58,640 bases of DNA, from contig JAKBNI010000003.1 of assembly GCA_021831125.1 (NCBI GenBank), positions 1-58,640 on the forward strand, in the 5' to 3' direction. The notes under the pieces are model-generated. The model was not told the origin of the DNA. It ran no database searches and was given only the letters and a program-made list of their open reading frames with translations. Shown one piece after another: positions 26,862 through 35,046 of the stretch. A program made the position numbers and the translations under genes. Each line of letters begins with the position of its first letter. Positions within the stretch are counted from its first letter, which is position 1. Origin of the DNA: Actinomycetes bacterium. GTDB lineage: Bacteria > Actinomycetota > Acidimicrobiia > Acidimicrobiales > RAAP-2.

Positions 26862-28283
26862 GTGACGCCCCGCCCGGACGCCGCCGTGCGCCCGACGACC
26901 GAGCCCCGCGCCGACCTCGTGGTGGTGGCCAATCGCCTGCCGGTCCAGCCCGACGCCGAGGCCGGCGTGAACGGCTGGCGGCCCAGCCCGGGCGGGCTGG
27001 TCTCGGCGCTGACCTCGGTCCTCCAGCGGGGCAACGGCCTGTGGATCGGCTGGCCGGGGACGTCCCAGCACCGTCACGTGCCGGCCCACTACGAGGGGAT
27101 CGCCCTGCGGGCGGTGCCGATCTCGGCCGACGAGTACGAGACGTTCTACCTGGGCTTCTCCAACGCCACGCTCTGGCCGCTCTACCACGACGCGATTCGT
27201 CCGCCGGCCTTCCACCGCACGTGGTGGCAGAGCTACGTCATCGTGAACCGTCGCTACGCCGACGCGGTGGCCGAGGCCGCCGCCCCGGGGGCGACGGTGT
27301 GGGTCCACGACTACCAGCTCCAGCTCGTGCCGCTGATGGTGCGCGAGCGCCGGCCCGACGTACGGGTGGGCTTCTTCATGCACATCCCGTTCCCACCGCT
27401 CGAGCTGTTCAACCAGCTCCCGTGGCGGCGCGAGATCGTCGAGGGGCTGCTCGGGGCCGACCTCGTGGGCTTCCAGACCCGTCAGTCGGCCGCCAACTTC
27501 TCGCGCCTGGCCCGCCGGCTCACCGGCGCCGACGGCACCGACGCCCTCGTGCACTACGAGGGCCGTCACGTGCGCACCGGGGCCTTCCCGATCACCGCGG
27601 ACGTGGCCCGCTTCGCCGCGGCGGCCCAGGACCCGGCGGTGCGGGCCCGGGCGAAGGAGATCCGTCAGGACCTCGGCGACCCCGAGGTCATCCTGCTCGG
27701 GGTCGACCGGCTCGACTACACCAAGGGCATCCAGCAGCGAGCGAAGGCGCTGGCCGAGCTCTACGCCGACCACTCGCTCGACCCCGAGCGCCACGTCATG
27801 GTCCAGATCGCCGTGCCCTCGCGTGAGAACGACGCGCACTACGAACGCGAGCGCCACGAGCTCGAGCAGGTGGTCGGCCAGGTCAACGGCGACTACGGCC
27901 TCGTGGGGCGACCGGTCATCCACTACCTCCACCAGAACATGCCCTTCGATGAGCTGGTCGCGCTCTACCTCGCCGCCGACGTGATGCTCGTGACGCCCTT
28001 CCGTGACGGGATGAACCTCGTCGCCAAGGAGTACGTCACGTGTCGGACGGACCTCACGGGCCGGCTGATCCTCTCGGAGTTCGCCGGGGCCGCCACCGAG
28101 CTGCGCGGGGCCTTCATCGTGAACCCCCACGACCTCGAGGGCGTCAAGGAGGCGATCCGCTCGGCCGTGCGCGTCGGGCCCCGCGAGGCCCGCGAGCGCA
28201 TGGCCCGGATGCGGCGCCAGACGATGCGTCGCGACGTCTACGACTGGGCGACGGCGTTCCTCGGCGCGCTCGAGACCGCCTAG
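26862..28283 (+). CDS. otsA: Trehalose-6-phosphate synthase
   Basis: The protein has 473 residues, a GT20 glycosyltransferase that makes trehalose 6-phosphate from a nucleoside-diphosphate glucose and glucose 6-phosphate. The N-terminal VVVANRLPVQ and GWPG loops, WVHDYQLQLVPLMVRE, FFMHIPFPPLELFNQLPWR, GVDRLDYTKGI and DGMNLVAKEYV are all present and in order, so the enzyme should be active. The length is normal for OtsA without a fused phosphatase. No otsB is found in the window, so trehalose-6-phosphate phosphatase must lie elsewhere. It probably shares a transcript with the upstream GH15 gene. Its stop overlaps the convergent HAD-IIA gene by 4 bp. Confidence 0.95.
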   Translation: MTPRPDAAVRPTTEPRADLVVVANRLPVQPDAEAGVNGWRPSPGGLVSALTSVLQRGNGLWIGWPGTSQHRHVPAHYEGIALRAVPISADEYETFYLGFSNATLWPLYHDAIRPPAFHRTWWQSYVIVNRRYADAVAEAAAPGATVWVHDYQLQLVPLMVRERRPDVRVGFFMHIPFPPLELFNQLPWRREIVEGLLGADLVGFQTRQSAANFSRLARRLTGADGTDALVHYEGRHVRTGAFPITADVARFAAAAQDPAVRARAKEIRQDLGDPEVILLGVDRLDYTKGIQQRAKALAELYADHSLDPERHVMVQIAVPSRENDAHYERERHELEQVVGQVNGDYGLVGRPVIHYLHQNMPFDELVALYLAADVMLVTPFRDGMNLVAKEYVTCRTDLTGRLILSEFAGAATELRGAFIVNPHDLEGVKEAIRSAVRVGPREARERMARMRRQTMRRDVYDWATAFLGALETA

Positions 28284-29050
28284 AGCTCGTCGATCAGGTC
28301 GCGGATCGACTCGACCACCCGGCTCGGCTGGTAGGGCGCGCCCACCAGGTCCTCGCGGGTCGCGACACCCGAGAGCACGAGGATGGTGGGGATGCCGGCC
28401 TCGGTGCCCGCGCGCACGTCGGTGTCCATCCGGTCGCCCACGAGGACCGTCTCGGCCGAGTGGGCCCCGAGGATCGCCAGGGCGTCGCGGATCATGACGG
28501 CGTTGGGCTTTCCCACGACGTAGGGCGCGACCCCGGTGGCGCGCTGGATGAGGGCGCTCAGCGCTCCGCAGCCCGGGAGGGCCCCGTCGGGGGTCGTCCC
28601 GGTGGGCTCGGGGTTGGTCGCGACGAAGGCGCTGCCCGCGTCGATGAGCCGGATCGCCCGGGTGATGGCCTCGAAGTCGTAGGTCCAGGTCTCACCGAGG
28701 ACCACGTAGTCGGGGTCGACGGGGTTCGCGGGGTAGTCGAGCTCGGCCAGGGCCTCGTGCATCGCCGGCTCGCCGATCACGTAGGCGCTGCCCTCGGGGC
28801 GCTGGTCGGCCACGAAGCGGGCCGTCGCCAGCGCCGAGGTCCACAGCTGCTCGCGTTCGATCGCCACGCCGTGGCTGGTGAGCGCCTCGCAGATCTGGCG
28901 GGGGGTGAAGAGGGAGTTGTTGGTGAGGACGAGGAAGTCCCGACCCGTCGTGCGCAGTCGTGAGAGGAAGGCGGCGGCGCCTTCGACCTGGCGTCCGTCG
29001 TTGATGAGGACCCCGTCCATGTCGCAGAGCCAGTGCGGGGCGAGGGTCAC
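28280..29050 (-). CDS. HAD-IIA (NagD-like) sugar-phosphate phosphatase
   Basis: The protein has 256 residues. Motif I is CDMDGVLINDG, motif II is VLTNNS, and the C2-type cap (about 80-180) contains the usual variable TNPEPT region. Motif III Lys is in VVGKPNAVMIRDAL and motif IV is VLVGDRMDTDVRAGTEAG. These define HAD subfamily IIA (NagD, phosphoglycolate phosphatase, 4-nitrophenylphosphatase). The preferred substrate is unknown. It is convergent with otsA, not co-transcribed, and belongs to a different HAD group from OtsB, so I do not assign it as the missing trehalose-6-phosphate phosphatase. GTG 29050 gives the normal N-terminus for the family. Confidence 0.85.
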   Translation of the reverse strand: MTLAPHWLCDMDGVLINDGRQVEGAAAFLSRLRTTGRDFLVLTNNSLFTPRQICEALTSHGVAIEREQLWTSALATARFVADQRPEGSAYVIGEPAMHEALAELDYPANPVDPDYVVLGETWTYDFEAITRAIRLIDAGSAFVATNPEPTGTTPDGALPGCGALSALIQRATGVAPYVVGKPNAVMIRDALAILGAHSAETVLVGDRMDTDVRAGTEAGIPTILVLSGVATREDLVGAPYQPSRVVESIRDLIDEL

Positions 29051-29073
29051 GCCCCGAGTCTTCCACGGACGAG

Positions 29074-29118
29074 CCGCCGCCCCGGCCCGACGGCAAGGGA
29101 GCCGGGCCGGGGCGGCGG
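29074..29118 (-). terminator. GC-rich hairpin after the DUF5666 gene
   Basis: Perfect 15-bp stem: 29074-29088 pairs with 29104-29118, with a 15-nt loop. It lies 11 bp after the stop of the DUF5666 gene and before the next minus-strand gene. There is no T-run, so it may be a weak terminator or an mRNA-end stabiliser. Confidence 0.5.
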
Positions 29119-29129
29119 GGGAGGCGAGG

Positions 29130-30284
29130 TCAGCGCAGGTGTCCGCGGTGGTGGTCGTGGCCCTGGCCGTTGGCGTTGCCCTGGCCGTTGCCGAGCAGTC
29201 CGAGGCCGGGTCCCAGTGGGCCCCATCCCTCGCCGGTGCCGACGGCGATCGCCTGGGCGTCGAGGGTCGACGCGCTGGTCGCGTCGGGCAGGCCGACCAC
29301 GATGACGTGCTCACCGGTGGTGAAGGCGACCGTGGTGGAGGCGAGCTGGCCCATCTCGTAGACCTTGGTCGTCGGCTCGACCACGACGGTCGTGGTGGTG
29401 CCGTCGTGGGTCACGTCGAAGGTGCCGGTCCCCACGGTGCCGATCGTGCCGCGCAGCACGAGCGGGCGGATGTCGATCGACGCGGCCGTGGTGGCGGCCC
29501 CGGTCACGGTGGTGATCGAGACGTGCTCACCGACCCCGAGGTCGGTCGAGGGCACCGTGGCGGGGCCCTCGGTGTAGGTCGTCGCGCTCGTCAGGGCGTA
29601 GGTCGTGCTCGCGCCGTGGTCGCCGTTGATCGTCACCGAGGCGCCCGGGGTGAGCGCCGTGACGACGCCCGCGACGTGCTCGGGGCGCTGCTGCTCGGGC
29701 GCGCGCACCTTGATGGTGACGGCGTCGAGGATGGCGCCGGTCGTGTCGATCGTGCCCTCGGCGACGATCGGCTCGCCCGGGGTGATCGCGTTGAGCGACG
29801 AGGGCTGCCCGCCGGAGGTGACGGTGGTCGAGGCGCCGGTCTGCACGGTGCGGGTGAAGCCCTCGGGTCCGATCACCAGGATGGTCGAGCCCGAGACCGA
29901 GCGCACGAGGCCGTGGATCTCGGCGAGGTCGATGTTGACCGAGGTGGCCGTCGTCGGCGCGCCCGGGGCGCTCTGGACCTCGACGCGCTCACCGATCACG
30001 AGCAGGGCGGCGCTGGCGGGCTGGCCGTCGAGGGTGTAGGTCGTCACGGGGCTGAGCGTGTAGGTCGTGGTCACGCCGCCGGCGCTCTCCACGTTGAGCG
30101 ACGTGGCGGTCATGGCCATCACGTAGCCCGCGGCGTGGTCGCCCCCGCCACCGTTGTCGTGGCTGCGGCCGTGTCCGTGGCCGGAGTCCGCGCCCGCCAC
30201 GCTGGCGACGCCGAGCCCGAGGCCGGCCGTCACCGCGAGTGCGGCCAGCGACCGGCCGAGTACTGCGGGGGTGGGATGGGTCAT
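29130..30284 (-). CDS. Secreted DUF5666-type repeat protein
   Basis: The protein has 384 residues. A signal peptide (LAALAVTAGLGLGVASVAGA) is followed by a Gly/His-rich linker, then about four beta-rich units of 65-80 residues. Each has the form GxVxxVxxxxxxV...TTYTLxxxTxY...G.....L.xGExVxVxxxxG, typical of DUF5666 domains. The end is Gly/His rich (GNANGQGHDHHRGH) and might bind metal. The function is unknown; the predicted location is outside the membrane. ATG 30284 is chosen because AAGGAGAGAGTG precedes it; the GTG one codon earlier is inside that site. Confidence 0.8.
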   Translation of the reverse strand: MTHPTPAVLGRSLAALAVTAGLGLGVASVAGADSGHGHGRSHDNGGGGDHAAGYVMAMTATSLNVESAGGVTTTYTLSPVTTYTLDGQPASAALLVIGERVEVQSAPGAPTTATSVNIDLAEIHGLVRSVSGSTILVIGPEGFTRTVQTGASTTVTSGGQPSSLNAITPGEPIVAEGTIDTTGAILDAVTIKVRAPEQQRPEHVAGVVTALTPGASVTINGDHGASTTYALTSATTYTEGPATVPSTDLGVGEHVSITTVTGAATTAASIDIRPLVLRGTIGTVGTGTFDVTHDGTTTTVVVEPTTKVYEMGQLASTTVAFTTGEHVIVVGLPDATSASTLDAQAIAVGTGEGWGPLGPGLGLLGNGQGNANGQGHDHHRGHLR

Positions 30285-30414
30285 CACTCTCTCCTTGGTT
30301 CGTCCGTGCGGACCCCCTCACTATGTCCAGCCGACCTTGGAAAGGGGTGTGAGTCGGCTGTGCGTTGGCTGACAAACGTCCCCGTAGTCTGGGAATCGTC
30401 GTAGAGGAGGTCAC

Positions 30415-31410
30415 ATGCCGGCACTCACCCCCGAGGACTGGACGGTCCTGGCGCGTCTCACGCCCGTCGGCGGACCCGCCGACGAGCGTGGGGTCTCGAC
30501 CGTGACGACGGCCCCGCGCGGGGTCGAGGGCGAGGGCTTCCCCGTCCGGCGGGCCTTCGCCGGGCTCGCGCTCGCGGACCTCGACCCCTTCGTGCACATG
30601 GACCAGATGGGCGAGGTCGACTACGCGCCCGGCGAGCCCAAGGGCACCCCCTGGCACCCGCACCGCGGCTTCGAGACGGTCACCTACATGATCGACGGCA
30701 CCTTCCAGCACCAGGACTCCCACGGCGGCGGCGGGCTCATCACCAACGGCTCGACCCAGTGGATGACGGCCGGCCAGGGGATCTTGCACATCGAGACGCC
30801 GCCCGAGGCGCTCGTGGAGTCGGGTGGGCTCTTCCACGGGATCCAGCTATGGGTCAACCTGCCGGCCCGGGAGAAGATGATTCCGCCCGCCTACCAGAGC
30901 CTCGAGGCCGGCGACGTCGCCCTCGTCGCCTCGCCCGACGCGACGTCGCTCGTGCGCGTGGTCGCCGGCTCGGTCGGGGCCGACCGGGGGCCGGGTTCGA
31001 CCCACACCCCCATGACGATGGCCCACGTGACCCTGACGCCGGGGGCCGAGCTGGACCTGCCCTGGGATCCGGGCTTCAACGCCCTGGCCTACGTGCTGTC
31101 GGGGCGGGGCTACGTGGGCTCCGAGCGCCGGCCGGTCTCGACGGGCCAGCTCGCGAGCTTCGGACGCGGCCGGTGGCTGCGACTCGGGGCCGACGCCTCC
31201 GAGGGCCCCGACGGCCGCCTCGAGGTCCTGGTGCTCGGCGGCCGGCCGATCGGCGAGCCGGTCGAGCACTACGGGCCCTTCGTGATGAACACGCGCGCCG
31301 AGATCGTCCAGGCCCTCGAGGACTACCAGAAGGGCCGCCTGGGCGTGATCCCGCCCGGGGCACTCATGCCCCACGTCGCGCGCGCGTCGCGCGAGGGCGG
31401 GGCCCACTAG
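30415..31410 (+). CDS. Pirin family protein
   Basis: The protein has 331 residues and two cupin barrels. The first carries the metal ligands of the pirin family: HPHRGFETVTY (two His) and GILHIETP (His and Glu), with FHGIQLWVNLP following as usual. The C-terminal cupin (about 185-290) is less conserved, as normal. Some pirins have quercetin 2,3-dioxygenase activity and others are redox-sensing regulators; the role here is not determined. A typical GAGGAGGTCAC ribosome site precedes ATG 30415, with TAGTCT as a possible -10 some 20 bp further upstream. It is followed by the small DUF2630 gene after 43 bp. Confidence 0.9.
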   Translation: MPALTPEDWTVLARLTPVGGPADERGVSTVTTAPRGVEGEGFPVRRAFAGLALADLDPFVHMDQMGEVDYAPGEPKGTPWHPHRGFETVTYMIDGTFQHQDSHGGGGLITNGSTQWMTAGQGILHIETPPEALVESGGLFHGIQLWVNLPAREKMIPPAYQSLEAGDVALVASPDATSLVRVVAGSVGADRGPGSTHTPMTMAHVTLTPGAELDLPWDPGFNALAYVLSGRGYVGSERRPVSTGQLASFGRGRWLRLGADASEGPDGRLEVLVLGGRPIGEPVEHYGPFVMNTRAEIVQALEDYQKGRLGVIPPGALMPHVARASREGGAH

Positions 31411-31453
31411 CGCGTCGGCGCGCGCGGTCCTAGGTTGGGGCCGGGAGGCAACG

Positions 31454-31696
31454 ATGAACGACGGCAGCATCTTCGAGCAGATCGAGCGGCTCTCCGAGGA
31501 GGAGTTCTCCCTCGAGGAGGCGCACCCGGGCAAGCGCATGAGCGAGACCGAGCGGGCGCGCCTGCGCGAGATCGAGGTCCAGCTCGACCAGTGCTACGAC
31601 CTGTTGCGCCAGCGCCGGGCGCGCCGGGCGGCGGGACTCGACCCCGACGAGGCGACGCTGCGCAGCGAGACGACCGTCGAGGGCTACCTCCAGTAG
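31454..31696 (+). CDS. DUF2630 family small protein
   Basis: The protein has 80 residues, highly charged and helical. SIFEQIERLSEEEFSLEE, the short HPGKRMSETERARLREIEVQLDQCYDLLRQRRARR helical stretch and the C-terminal EGYLQ match DUF2630, a family of small cytosolic actinobacterial proteins with no known function. A coiled-coil hairpin is likely. It has its own promoter candidate (TAGGTT at 31431) and a GGGAGG ribosome site before ATG 31454. Confidence 0.88.
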   Translation: MNDGSIFEQIERLSEEEFSLEEAHPGKRMSETERARLREIEVQLDQCYDLLRQRRARRAAGLDPDEATLRSETTVEGYLQ

Positions 31697-31703
31697 CCCT
31701 CGG

Positions 31704-31709
31704 TAGGGT
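31704..31709 (+). promoter_or_regulatory. Leaderless -10 box (TAGGGT) of the second SDR gene
   Basis: TAGGGT followed by 6 nt and ATG 31716; no ribosome site is present, consistent with leaderless translation. Confidence 0.5.
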
Positions 31710-31715
31710 GGGCCG

Positions 31716-32483
31716 ATGGACCTCGGCCTCGACGATCGCGCCTTTCTCATCACCGGCGGCACCGACGGTCTGGGCCTGGCACTCGCGCGGACGCTGCGAC
31801 GCGAGGGTGCCCGGGTCGCCGTGTGCGGACGCGACGAGGGTCGCCTGGCGCGCGCCCGCGCCCTGCTCGGCGAGGAGTCGCTGTGCGTGCGTGCCGACGT
31901 CACCTCGCCCGAGGCGACGGCCGCCTTCGTCGACGCGGTGCGCGAGCGCTTCGGGCGCATCGACGGCCTGGTGAACAACGCCGGGCGCACGGCGGGGGGC
32001 GCCCTCGCGACCTCGAGCGACGACGCCTGGCGCGAGGACCTCGAGCTGAAGGTGATCGCCGCGGTGCGCCTCGCGCGGCTGTGCCTGGACGACCTGGCCG
32101 CGACCGGCGGGTCGGTGCTCAACGTGCTCACGATCATGGCCCGCACGCCGCCGGCCGACTCGACGCCCACCGCCGCGAGCCGGGCCGCCGGTCTCGCCCT
32201 CACCAAGGCCCTGAGCCACGAGGCGGGCGGGCGCGGGGTGCGCGTCAACGCCGTGCTCGTGGGGCTGGTCGAGTCGGGTCAGTGGGAGCGGCGCGCGGCC
32301 GCGGCCGGGGTCTCGACCGACCACCTCTACCGGGAGATGGCCGAGCACCGTCCCATCGCCCTCGGACGGGTCGGAAGGGCCGAGGAGTTCGCCGACGTCG
32401 CCGCGTTCCTCCTCTCGCCGCGGGCGAGCTACGTCACCGGCGTGGGGCTCGCCGTCGACGGAGGGCTCTCGCCGGCGATCTAG
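31716..32483 (+). CDS. SDR-family protein with TxxxR in place of YxxxK
   Basis: The protein has 255 residues. The Rossmann motif ITGGTDGLGLALA, the NNAG strand (LVNNAGRT), RGVRVNAVLVG and YVTGVGLAVDGGL place it clearly in the SDR superfamily. At the catalytic site, the usual Tyr-x-x-x-Lys reads Thr152-A-A-S-Arg156 (STPTAASRAAGLALTKAL) and the Ser position is Thr139. Without Tyr and Lys the normal hydride-transfer acid/base system is missing, so it may act by other chemistry or only bind nucleotide. It is monocistronic with a leaderless start. The stop overlaps the convergent kinase gene by 4 bp. Confidence 0.8.
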   Translation: MDLGLDDRAFLITGGTDGLGLALARTLRREGARVAVCGRDEGRLARARALLGEESLCVRADVTSPEATAAFVDAVRERFGRIDGLVNNAGRTAGGALATSSDDAWREDLELKVIAAVRLARLCLDDLAATGGSVLNVLTIMARTPPADSTPTAASRAAGLALTKALSHEAGGRGVRVNAVLVGLVESGQWERRAAAAGVSTDHLYREMAEHRPIALGRVGRAEEFADVAAFLLSPRASYVTGVGLAVDGGLSPAI

Positions 32484-34939
32484 CCGGCCCCGAGGAGGTC
32501 GGTGGCCCGCCGAACGAGCTCGTCCATGAGGTAGGGCTTGGCGAGGAAGCCCACCGGGGCGCGTAGCGACGCGTCGCGCACGAGGTCCTCGCCGGGGTAG
32601 CCCGAGGTGAACAGGTAGCGCACCTCGGGCTGGTCCGCGCTCAGGCGGCGGGCGAGCTCGAGGCCGTTGACGCGAGGCATCGACACGTCGCTCACCACGA
32701 GGTCGACCGGTCCGATCTCGCGCGCGACCTCGAGCGCCTCGGCGCCGTCCTCCGCCTCGAAGACCTCGAAGCCCGCCTCTCGCAGCGCCCGGGCCACGAG
32801 GGCCCGCGCCTCGGCCAGGTCCTCGACCAGCAGCACCCGCGCGAAGGTCGCTGGCCCCGGTCGGGTGCGCGCCTCGGGTCGCACCCCGTCGTCCGCGGGC
32901 AGGTAGAGGTCGACCCGGGTGCCCACCCCCGGGGCGCTGTCGATCTCGACGAAGCCGCCGCACTGGGTCACGACGCCGTAGACGGCCGCGAGGCCCAGCC
33001 CGGCCCGGCGGTCCTTGGTGGAGAAGAAGGGTTCGAGGGCGCGCGCGCGCGTCGCCTCGTCCATCCCGGGCCCGTTGTCGGCGACGGCCACGCGTACGAA
33101 GCGACGGCGGTCGCCGGGCGCCAGCCGCTCGAGCGGGGGGGCGCCGGGCGCGACCTCCTCGGTCGCCACCGAGACGCCCCCGCCCGCCTCGGCCAGCGCC
33201 TCGCGGGCGTTCTCGAGCAGGCTGGTGAGCGCCTGGGTCAGCTGGGCCCGGTCGACCCGGGCGTCGGGCAGCCGGGGGGTGAGGGCGAGGCTCACCGTGA
33301 CCGACTCGTCGAGCGCGCCCGACCACGAGGCGACGAGGTCCGAGACGAGCCGGGTGAGGTCGGTCGCCTCGAGGCGGCCCGTCGGGGTCGTGCCGAGGGC
33401 GAACAGCCGGCGCGAGACGGCCGCGGCGTGCTCGACGGCCGCGTCGATGCGTCGAGCCGCCTCCGCGGCGGCCGGGTCGCTGCTCGCCGCGAGCAGTGAG
33501 GCGTAGCCGCGCACGACGAGCAGGGCGTTGTTGAAGTCGTGGGCGACGCCCGCGGCGAGCGTGGTGACGGCCGCCATCTTCTCGCTCTGGGCCGCCCGCC
33601 GGGCGAGTTCGCGCCGGTCGGTGACGTCGGCCAGGACGGCCACGTAGTGGGTGAGTCGGCCCGCCTCGTCCCGGAACGGGGTGAGCGAGACCCGGTCCCA
33701 GAACGTCGAGCCGTCGGCGCGGTAGTGGAGGACCTCGCCGGCGAAAGGGCGACCGACGTCGACGGCCGCCCGCTGGGCGGCGATGACGCCGGGGTCCGAG
33801 TCGGGTCCGAGCAGCGCGCGCAGGCCGCGGCCGAGGAACGCGCCGTCGCGGTACCCGGTGAGCGACTCGAAGCCCGGGCTCACGTAGAGCGCGGGGTAGT
33901 CGTGGTCGAGCGCGTCGAAGACGGCGACGCCCTCGCTGAGGGCCGCGATCATCTCGTCACGCTGCTCGAGCTCGCGCTGGGCGAGGCGACGCCGCTCGTC
34001 GTCGAGGATGCCCTGGAAGGCACCCGAGAGGATGAGCGTGACGTCGCCGAGCACGGCCACGGTCTCCTCGCTGAAGCCGTCGGGCTCGGGGGCGTAGAGC
34101 GTGAGGACGGCGCGCACCCGGCCGTCGGCGTGGATGGGGAAGGAGGCGACCGAGCCGACCCGGTTCTGGCGGGCCCAGTCGTGCCAGGGGGCGACGTCGG
34201 GGTCGGTGGCGAAGGCGTTGTGCACGCGCGCCCGACCCGTCGCGACGGCCTGGATGGCCGGCCCGCGCGAGAGCGGGTCGCCCGGGTCCAGACGCAGGCC
34301 CGCGACGACCGGCGCGAGGGTCTCGCGGTCGATGCCGGCGGCCCCGGCGACCTCGAGACCCACCTCGCCGACCGCGCCGACCCACGCCGCGCTGAACTGG
34401 CCCCCGAGGGTCGCGAGCTCGCAGACGCGCTCGAAGAAGGCGCTCGGCCCGACCCGGCTACCCGGGGCGAGCAGGTCGAGCAGGCGCGAGCGCAGGGCGA
34501 CCCCGCGCGCCGAGACCTCGCTCGGGGTGACGTTGACGAGCGTTGCGGCGGCCCCCACCACCCGCCCGGCCTCGGCGAGCGGGAAGAAGCTGATGCGCCA
34601 GCGCCGGGGCGCGTCGTAGGGTCCCTTGGGGTCCTGGGCGAGGACGACCTCGCCCGAGGCGACACCCGACAGGGCTCGGGCGAAGTGGGCCTCGAGGGCG
34701 GGCCACGCGGCCGGGTCCGAGATCTCCGGGGCGGGGCGGCCCACGACCTCGGCCGGGGAGTGACCGGTGACCCGGGCCTGGACCTCGTTCATGTAGAGCA
34801 CGCGCATGCGCTCGTCGAGCACCGCGAGGCCCACGCTCGAGTGGCGGGCGAAGTCCGCGAGGGTCGCCGGGTTGGCGGCGAGCAGGGCGAAGGCGCGCGA
34901 ACGGGCGGCGTCGGCCGCGCCGTCCTCGAGATCGCTCAC
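32480..34939 (-). CDS. Hybrid sensor histidine kinase (PAS-GAF-PAS-HisKA-HATPase-REC)
   Basis: The protein has 819 residues and no TM segment, so it is cytosolic. The order is PAS (about 25-135), GAF (about 150-310), PAS (about 320-445), a HisKA dimerisation helix with His467 in GVAHDFNN, and an HATPase domain (N-box LLENAREAL, G-boxes DNGPGMDE and GLGLAAVYG). A C-terminal receiver follows with Asp751 (VSDVSMP) and Lys in LAKPY. Signals are probably small ligands or redox/light cofactors in PAS/GAF. GTG 34939 follows a near-perfect AGGAGGTGG site; the frame stays open upstream but is antisense-like noise within nnr. A paralogue is encoded two genes upstream. No DNA-binding output regulator is adjacent. 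Confidence 0.88.
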   Translation of the reverse strand: MSDLEDGAADAARSRAFALLAANPATLADFARHSSVGLAVLDERMRVLYMNEVQARVTGHSPAEVVGRPAPEISDPAAWPALEAHFARALSGVASGEVVLAQDPKGPYDAPRRWRISFFPLAEAGRVVGAAATLVNVTPSEVSARGVALRSRLLDLLAPGSRVGPSAFFERVCELATLGGQFSAAWVGAVGEVGLEVAGAAGIDRETLAPVVAGLRLDPGDPLSRGPAIQAVATGRARVHNAFATDPDVAPWHDWARQNRVGSVASFPIHADGRVRAVLTLYAPEPDGFSEETVAVLGDVTLILSGAFQGILDDERRRLAQRELEQRDEMIAALSEGVAVFDALDHDYPALYVSPGFESLTGYRDGAFLGRGLRALLGPDSDPGVIAAQRAAVDVGRPFAGEVLHYRADGSTFWDRVSLTPFRDEAGRLTHYVAVLADVTDRRELARRAAQSEKMAAVTTLAAGVAHDFNNALLVVRGYASLLAASSDPAAAEAARRIDAAVEHAAAVSRRLFALGTTPTGRLEATDLTRLVSDLVASWSGALDESVTVSLALTPRLPDARVDRAQLTQALTSLLENAREALAEAGGGVSVATEEVAPGAPPLERLAPGDRRRFVRVAVADNGPGMDEATRARALEPFFSTKDRRAGLGLAAVYGVVTQCGGFVEIDSAPGVGTRVDLYLPADDGVRPEARTRPGPATFARVLLVEDLAEARALVARALREAGFEVFEAEDGAEALEVAREIGPVDLVVSDVSMPRVNGLELARRLSADQPEVRYLFTSGYPGEDLVRDASLRAPVGFLAKPYLMDELVRRATDLLGAG

Positions 34940-35046
34940 CCCACCTCCTCGTGACGCCCTTGCCACATCACGGTCGGGCGCTCGGGGCGCCCGGGACCGC
35001 ATCCTACCGACGTCGACGTCCCGACATAAAGGGAAGAATGCTTCGC

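Noticed and set aside
28280..29050. HAD-IIA gene as the missing trehalose-6-phosphate phosphatase
   Set aside because: It has the C2-type cap and motifs of NagD-like enzymes, not the OtsB layout, and it is convergent rather than co-transcribed with otsA.
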